Below are positions 59,883-64,000 of a stretch of DNA of 64,000 nt, piece by piece. Where the stretch lies: assembly GCF_900113905.1 (NCBI RefSeq), contig NZ_FORC01000005.1, forward strand, positions 62,001-126,000, read 5' to 3'. The stretch is from Phytopseudomonas argentinensis (GTDB lineage Bacteria; Pseudomonadota; Gammaproteobacteria; Pseudomonadales; Pseudomonadaceae). The notes under the pieces were generated by a model, which worked only from the letters and a program-made list of their open reading frames with translations, had not been told where the DNA came from and ran no database searches. Each line of letters begins with the position of its first letter. Position 1 is the stretch's first letter. The position numbers were made by a program, and so were the translations under genes.

Positions 59883-62288
59883 TCAAAAGTCCAGGGTGGC
59901 CGAAACCTTCAGGGTACGTGGCTCGCCCTGGGTCAGGTAGCCGCCGTTGGTGGAGGCCCAATAGTCTTTGCCCGCGACGTTCTCAACCCCTGCACGTAGC
60001 GTCACGCCGCGTTGCTCGACCTTGAAGGCATAGCGAGCGCCAAGATCGACCCGCGTCCAGGCGGGGATGCTGTAATTGTTGGCCGAGTCGTAGAACTGCC
60101 CACCGGTACGCAGCAGCAGGCCATTGAGGGCCAGACCGGGAACACCCGGAACCTCCCAATCCGCACTCAGGTTGAACTGGAACTCGGGCACCCCCACAGC
60201 GCGGTTCCCATCGGTGCCACTGACGCCACCGCTCAATTCAGAGTCGATCCAGGTGCCTCCTGCCAATATGCGCAGGCCCGGCATGGGCTCACCAAATACG
60301 CTCAATTCGACGCCTTGGTTACGCTGCTGTGCATCCACCCGGTAATTGCCATCGCCCCCCAACACGCCCTGAGGCAACTCGATGCGATAGACACCGAGGC
60401 TTCCACCGTAGAGGCCCCAATCCAACTTCATGCCAGCCTCGGTCTGCTTGGCTCGATAGGGTGCGAACACCTCATTGCGATTATTCGCAGTAGACGGAGC
60501 CGTCTGCCCTTGCTGCAACGACTCGATGCGGTTGGCGTACAACGACAGGTACTCGGTGGGTTTGACCACCAGCCCATAGGCCGGCGTGGTGATGCTTTCC
60601 TGATAGTTGGCTGTACGGGAGCGGTTTGCGGCACTCCAGGCATCCGAGCCAATCGACTGCCGGCGAACCCCCAGGGTCAGCAGCACACTGTCGTCGAAAA
60701 ACCCCAGCGTGTCGGATACGGCCAGGCTGCGGTTCTGCACCTTGGCCGTGGTATCCGGATCATGGATATCGCCCGCACGGGTAGTGGCAACCGGCTCGGC
60801 AACGACTACCGGATCATAGAGATTGCCGAATCGGCGGCTACCGGCTGCCGTGGACTCGAAGGCGTTCTTCTTTTCGGTCCACAGGCCGTTAACCGCCAGG
60901 TTGAGCTGATGGCTCACCGGGCCGGTGCTCAAGCTGCCCCGCACGCCCGCCAGGGCGCTGCGGGTCTCCTGGTCGAGCGGCGAGTACAACCGGCCTATCC
61001 GGGAGGAGCCGTCCATGGCGTAGACATAGGTCGATCCATAGATGCCGTTCTCACGGGTGTACTTGCCCCCTGCCGCCAGGTAAGCGGTCCAGTTTTCGCT
61101 CAGGTCATACTCGGCATTGACCATCGCATAGGTATCCTCCAGCTGCGACCAACTCCAGGGCTGTGCATAGTTGGCCTTCGCGTCCGGCACTTTCGGTACC
61201 TTGCCCGTCAGCAAGGTGGTACGGGAATCGAGATCCAGGTACACGGGAGAACGCCCATCGTTGACCCGCTGCTTCTGGTAGCCGAAGTCGGTCGAGACCC
61301 GCAACTTGTCACCCTGGTAGTCGAGGCCGACTGCCGCCAGGGTGAAGTGCTTGTTTTCGTTGTCGATGGCGCTCTCGCCTTCACGCTTTGCAAGGTTGAC
61401 GCGAACACCGAAACGATTGTCCTCGCCGAACCGCTGACCCAGGTCGAGATGCGTACCGACCCGACTGTCGCTGCCGTAGTCCAGGGTAAGGCTGCGGGTA
61501 GGGGTGTCCTCGGCGCGCTTGGACACGACGTTGATCGCCCCGCCGATGCCGCTGCCTCCGGGCGCAAAACCATTGAGAAAGGCATTGGCGCCCTTGAACA
61601 CTTCGACCCGCTCCACCGACTCGGCGGAAATGATCTGCCGCGGCAGGATGCCGTACAGGCCATTGAAGGCAATGTCATCGCTATACAGCTGGAAACCACG
61701 AATCACGAACACTTGCGAAAAATTGCCGAAGCCATAGGACTGCCGCACCGCCGAGTCGCTGTTGAGGACGTCACCCAGGCTCTGCGCCTGGCGGTTCTTG
61801 ATCAGGTCGGAGGTATAGCTGCTGAAGCTGAACGGCACATCCTGCATATCCTGATTGCCCAGCATGCCGATCCGCGCGCCGCGGGCGACCTGGCCACCGG
61901 CGTATTCGACCGGCAGATCGAGACGCCCCTCGGCCTGGCCGCTGACGGTGGTGGCATCGAGTTGCAGCGAATTGGCGTCGCTGCTCAGGGGCACCAGGCT
62001 GACCGTGCCGTCGGCGCCGATCAGGTAACTCAGCCCGCTGCCCTGCAACAGCCGCTGCAGGCCTTCGTCCACCGAGTAGTCGCCCTTGAGCGCCGGCGCC
62101 TGGCGTTCACCGGGGGTCAGGCTGGCATCGTAGAGCAGGCGCACATTGGCCTGCTCGGCGAAATCGGTCAGCGCGGCGTCGAGCGGCTGGGCCGGGAGGT
62201 CGAACTCCAGGGCCGAAGCGCTGCTGGTGGCGAGCAGCAGGTGGGCGGTGGCGATGGCTTGCCAGAGAGAGGTACGCGTCAGGCGCAT
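59883..62288 (-). CDS. TonB-dependent siderophore receptor with STN signalling domain (FpvA/FecA type)
   Basis: An 801-residue transducing receptor. Signal peptide to SSASA. The STN domain is at about residues 28-100 (LEFDLPAQPLDAALTDFAEQANVRLLYDASLTPGERQAPALKGDYSVDEGLQRLLQGSGL), which contacts the anti-sigma FecR in the periplasm. The plug follows (VPFSFSSYTSDLIKNRQAQSLGDVLNSDSAVRQSYGFGNFSQVFVIRGFQL), then the barrel ending LKVSATLDF. Downstream of and co-directional with fecI/fecR-like genes, so it should sense its siderophore and induce its own synthesis. Tail to tail with the first TonB receptor, 45 bases apart. Confidence 0.92.
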   Translation of the reverse strand: MRLTRTSLWQAIATAHLLLATSSASALEFDLPAQPLDAALTDFAEQANVRLLYDASLTPGERQAPALKGDYSVDEGLQRLLQGSGLSYLIGADGTVSLVPLSSDANSLQLDATTVSGQAEGRLDLPVEYAGGQVARGARIGMLGNQDMQDVPFSFSSYTSDLIKNRQAQSLGDVLNSDSAVRQSYGFGNFSQVFVIRGFQLYSDDIAFNGLYGILPRQIISAESVERVEVFKGANAFLNGFAPGGSGIGGAINVVSKRAEDTPTRSLTLDYGSDSRVGTHLDLGQRFGEDNRFGVRVNLAKREGESAIDNENKHFTLAAVGLDYQGDKLRVSTDFGYQKQRVNDGRSPVYLDLDSRTTLLTGKVPKVPDAKANYAQPWSWSQLEDTYAMVNAEYDLSENWTAYLAAGGKYTRENGIYGSTYVYAMDGSSRIGRLYSPLDQETRSALAGVRGSLSTGPVSHQLNLAVNGLWTEKKNAFESTAAGSRRFGNLYDPVVVAEPVATTRAGDIHDPDTTAKVQNRSLAVSDTLGFFDDSVLLTLGVRRQSIGSDAWSAANRSRTANYQESITTPAYGLVVKPTEYLSLYANRIESLQQGQTAPSTANNRNEVFAPYRAKQTEAGMKLDWGLYGGSLGVYRIELPQGVLGGDGNYRVDAQQRNQGVELSVFGEPMPGLRILAGGTWIDSELSGGVSGTDGNRAVGVPEFQFNLSADWEVPGVPGLALNGLLLRTGGQFYDSANNYSIPAWTRVDLGARYAFKVEQRGVTLRAGVENVAGKDYWASTNGGYLTQGEPRTLKVSATLDF

Positions 62289-62422
62289 GCTGGGTTTCCT
62301 GTATTCTGCGTAAGGTCATGCGAAGAAGTCGCATTTGCAGAGAGGAAGACGAAGCACCCGCAGATTTCTGAACCGCTAACCTGATTATTTTCCAGGATAC
62401 CCGCACATGGCCCAGCCCCGGC

Positions 62423-63370
62423 TCAGGCTCGACTGACCAGCAGCAACCCGGGCAGGCGCACCAGGCGTACCGGCAGCGCGCTCTCGATGGCGCGTAGCAC
62501 GGCCTGGGGGTCGTCATGGGCGAACACGCCGGTAACCTTCAGCTCGCGCACGCTGTCATCGAGAAAGATCACCCGCTGGCGCTGGCTGCGCTCCAGCGCG
62601 GCAAATACCTCGCTCAGCGGTTGCGCGCGAAACACCAGCTTGCCGCGCTGCCAGGCCAGTTGCTGACGAGCGTCGAGTGGCTGCACCTGCTGTATACGGT
62701 CAGCACGCCAATGCACCTGCTGATTGGCGCTGACAGCAAGGGGCTGGCTCACCGCATCGCTGGCCTGCACCTGCCCTTCGGTTACCGCCAGCACCACATC
62801 GCGACCATCGTAGTCGACATCGAAACGGGTGCCGGTCACCCGAATGCGCGCCGGCCCCGCCTCGACGATAAATGGCCGGCTGGAGTCCTTGGCGACCTGC
62901 AGGTCCACCTCGCCGCGGTACAGGCGCACCGTGCGGCGCCCTTCGCTTAGCGTCCAGTCCAGCGCCGTGGCGCCATTGAGGGTGAGGATAGAGCCGTCAT
63001 CCAGTTCGACGGAGCGCACTTCGCCCGGAGCCGTCGCCACATCGGCGTACCAGCCCAGCCAGGCGCCCTGGGGCAGCCACAGGGCCAGCAGCAACAGCGC
63101 GGCACTGGCCAGCGGTACAGCCCAGCGCACGCAATGACGTCGGCGCGGGGGCGGCAAGCTTGCCAGGTTGCCGGGCGGTACGGCCACGGGGTGCTCTACC
63201 TGGCCGAGCAACGCCCACAGTCGATCTACTTCACCGGCAGCCTGCTCATGGGCCGGCGAGCGCTCGCGCCAGGCCTTGGCGGCCAGATGGTCGGCTGCCG
63301 TAGCACGGCCGGAATGCAGCAGCACCTGCCATTCCCGGGCCTGGGCGAGAAGCGATGAGTCGGTGGTCAC
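62423..63370 (-). CDS. FecR family anti-sigma factor/sensor
   Basis: A 315-residue inner-membrane sigma regulator. The start is the GTG at 63370, which overlaps the sigma-factor stop (CCGTGACC). The cytoplasmic N-terminal DUF4880-like domain has QAREWQVLLHSGRATAADHLAAKAWRERSPAHEQAAGEVDRLW. A basic segment (PPPRRRHCVRW) precedes one membrane helix (about residues 90-108). The periplasmic FecR domain has ATAPGEVRSVELDDGSILTLNGATALDWTL and RVTGTRFDVDYDGRDVVLAVTEGQVQ. It relays the receptor's STN signal to the sigma factor. Confidence 0.9.
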   Translation of the reverse strand: MTTDSSLLAQAREWQVLLHSGRATAADHLAAKAWRERSPAHEQAAGEVDRLWALLGQVEHPVAVPPGNLASLPPPRRRHCVRWAVPLASAALLLLALWLPQGAWLGWYADVATAPGEVRSVELDDGSILTLNGATALDWTLSEGRRTVRLYRGEVDLQVAKDSSRPFIVEAGPARIRVTGTRFDVDYDGRDVVLAVTEGQVQASDAVSQPLAVSANQQVHWRADRIQQVQPLDARQQLAWQRGKLVFRAQPLSEVFAALERSQRQRVIFLDDSVRELKVTGVFAHDDPQAVLRAIESALPVRLVRLPGLLLVSRA

Positions 63371-63870
63371 GGCATCAAATCCATTTTCTGCTGGCAGTGT
63401 TCGAGGGCCTTGAGGATATAGCGCCCGGCCATGCTTTCGGAAACCCCGAGGCGCTGGCCGATCTCCTTTTGTGTCAGGCCGTCCAGGCGGTTCCACAACA
63501 GCGCCTGGCGCAAGTGCGGCGGCAAATCCTGAAGAATGGCCTGCAACCGGCCGAGCTGCTGCACATCGCCTACGATCTGCTCGGGGCCGGGCAATTCGGA
63601 GGCCAGCTCGACCGAAACGTCTTCCTCCATCGGCCGCGCCTGCTGCTGGCGGCGGTGATCGATGACCAGATTGCGGGCAATGCGATACAGGAAGGCCCGC
63701 AGGTTGCCCACCTCATCGGCGCCGCGGCGCTGGAAGCGCAGCCAGGTTTCCTGGCACAGGTCGGCCGCCAGCTCGCTGCACTTGACCTGCCGCGTCAGGA
63801 AACGCAGCAGCTCACCGGCGTGGCGCTGGAACTGGCCATCTTGGGCGTCGCTATCGCGGGGCGGGCGCAC
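63367..63870 (-). CDS. ECF RNA polymerase sigma factor, FecI type
   Basis: A 167-residue ECF sigma factor. Start GTG at 63870 (MRPPRDSDAQDGQFQRHAGELLRFLTRQVKCSELAADLCQETWLRF); no upstream in-frame start exists before a stop, although the ribosome site is weak. Region 2: ELAADLCQETWLRFQRRG and LRAFLYRIARNLVIDHRRQQ. Region 4: LPPHLRQALLWNRLDGLTQKEIGQRLGVSESMAGRYILKALEHCQ. It should direct transcription of the downstream TonB receptor. Iron control would be expected; only a weak Fur-like dyad (about 63917-63936) is seen. Confidence 0.92.
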   Translation of the reverse strand: MRPPRDSDAQDGQFQRHAGELLRFLTRQVKCSELAADLCQETWLRFQRRGADEVGNLRAFLYRIARNLVIDHRRQQQARPMEEDVSVELASELPGPEQIVGDVQQLGRLQAILQDLPPHLRQALLWNRLDGLTQKEIGQRLGVSESMAGRYILKALEHCQQKMDLMP

Positions 63871-64000
63871 TCGGCGATCTCGTGCAGGGAAAGGGTTGCG
63901 AACATATATCCGCTGCGAACAATTTTCAATGCGATGCGACGGGCAGCCATCTCCTACCGCTATGCGCGTGGCGGGGGTAACGCCCTTATACTGCGCATCC
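63871..64000. other. Right-edge interval upstream of the FecI-type gene
   Basis: 130 bases with no coding signal recognised. It should hold the fecI promoter on the minus strand. A TATACT at about 63987-63992 on the plus strand could be a -10 for a gene beyond the edge. Confidence 0.3.

Noticed and set aside
60012..62384. 790-codon open frame on the plus strand opposite the STN-type TonB receptor
   Set aside because: Antisense shadow; the minus-strand product has signal peptide, STN, plug and barrel.
63900..63940. Fur box before the FecI-type gene
   Set aside because: The best 19-bp window (around CATTGAAAATTGTTCG) matches only about half of the consensus positions, too weak to call.

Overview
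The window is a GC-rich gammaproteobacterial chromosome segment, almost certainly Pseudomonas. The order lptD-surA-pdxA-rsmA-apaG-apaH-glpE, then prkA-yeaH-spoVR, cca, folK/folB, plsY, tsaD, rpsU-dnaG-rpoD, and later mapZ, radA, mscL and fpr, matches blocks known from that genus. REP-like hairpins, an Anr/FNR box in front of a cyanide-insensitive oxidase and a short-Q-loop CioAB agree with this. No rRNA, tRNA, CRISPR array or complete insertion sequence was seen.

Layout. 0-8 kb: the 5' part of amgK, divergent from an envelope/cofactor/ribosome-maturation operon. 8-13.5 kb: the PrkA kinase, YeaH and SpoVR stress module, with a perfect 16-bp hairpin between its first two genes. 13.5-22 kb: cca (with an Asp-to-Glu change in its metal motif), a divergent HPPK-like protein beside folB, plsY, tsaD and the macromolecular-synthesis operon rpsU-dnaG-rpoD with its internal terminator. 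22.0-22.8 kb: no gene, but two decayed copies of one repeat in opposite orientation. 22.9-28.5 kb: a pyruvate/peptide-type transporter operon (btsT-yjiX-yjiA) divergent from a Cache-domain two-component system. 28.58-28.85 kb: a compact nested inverted-repeat element with TA ends. 28.9-35.8 kb: mapZ, a 56-codon small gene, radA, a GNAT acetyltransferase, two YdcH-like genes, mscL, a TerC-CBS-CorC protein and fpr. 36-39.7 kb: a sugar-acid catabolic pair (GguC/AraD1 and a ketoglutarate-semialdehyde-type dehydrogenase) with a divergent LysR regulator. 39.9-42.3 kb: an orphan TRAP binding protein and rlmG. 42.4-48.0 kb: a LacI-controlled operon encoding an ABC importer and a GpdQ-like phosphodiesterase. 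48.1-48.7 kb: a type II toxin-antitoxin pair with a 22-bp palindromic operator. 48.8-51.6 kb: a TldD/PmbA pair. 51.7-54.75 kb: an accessory stretch with AT-rich unknown genes, a PheC-like periplasmic protein and four short hairpin repeats. 54.76-57.4 kb: cioA-cioB-DUF2474. 57.6-63.9 kb: two TonB-dependent receptors, the second governed by a FecI/FecR surface-signalling pair.

How the genes work together. The first third is housekeeping and largely syntenic within the genus. The rest is modular: transport or catabolic operons, each with its own regulator and a recognisable palindrome near the regulator start (LacI, LysR, Phd/YefM, Anr). The least explained items are the nested inverted-repeat element at 28.6 kb, the AT-rich three-gene cluster at 51.9-53.1 kb, the divergent HPPK-like protein, and the phosphodiesterase-linked ABC importer, whose substrate is unknown.
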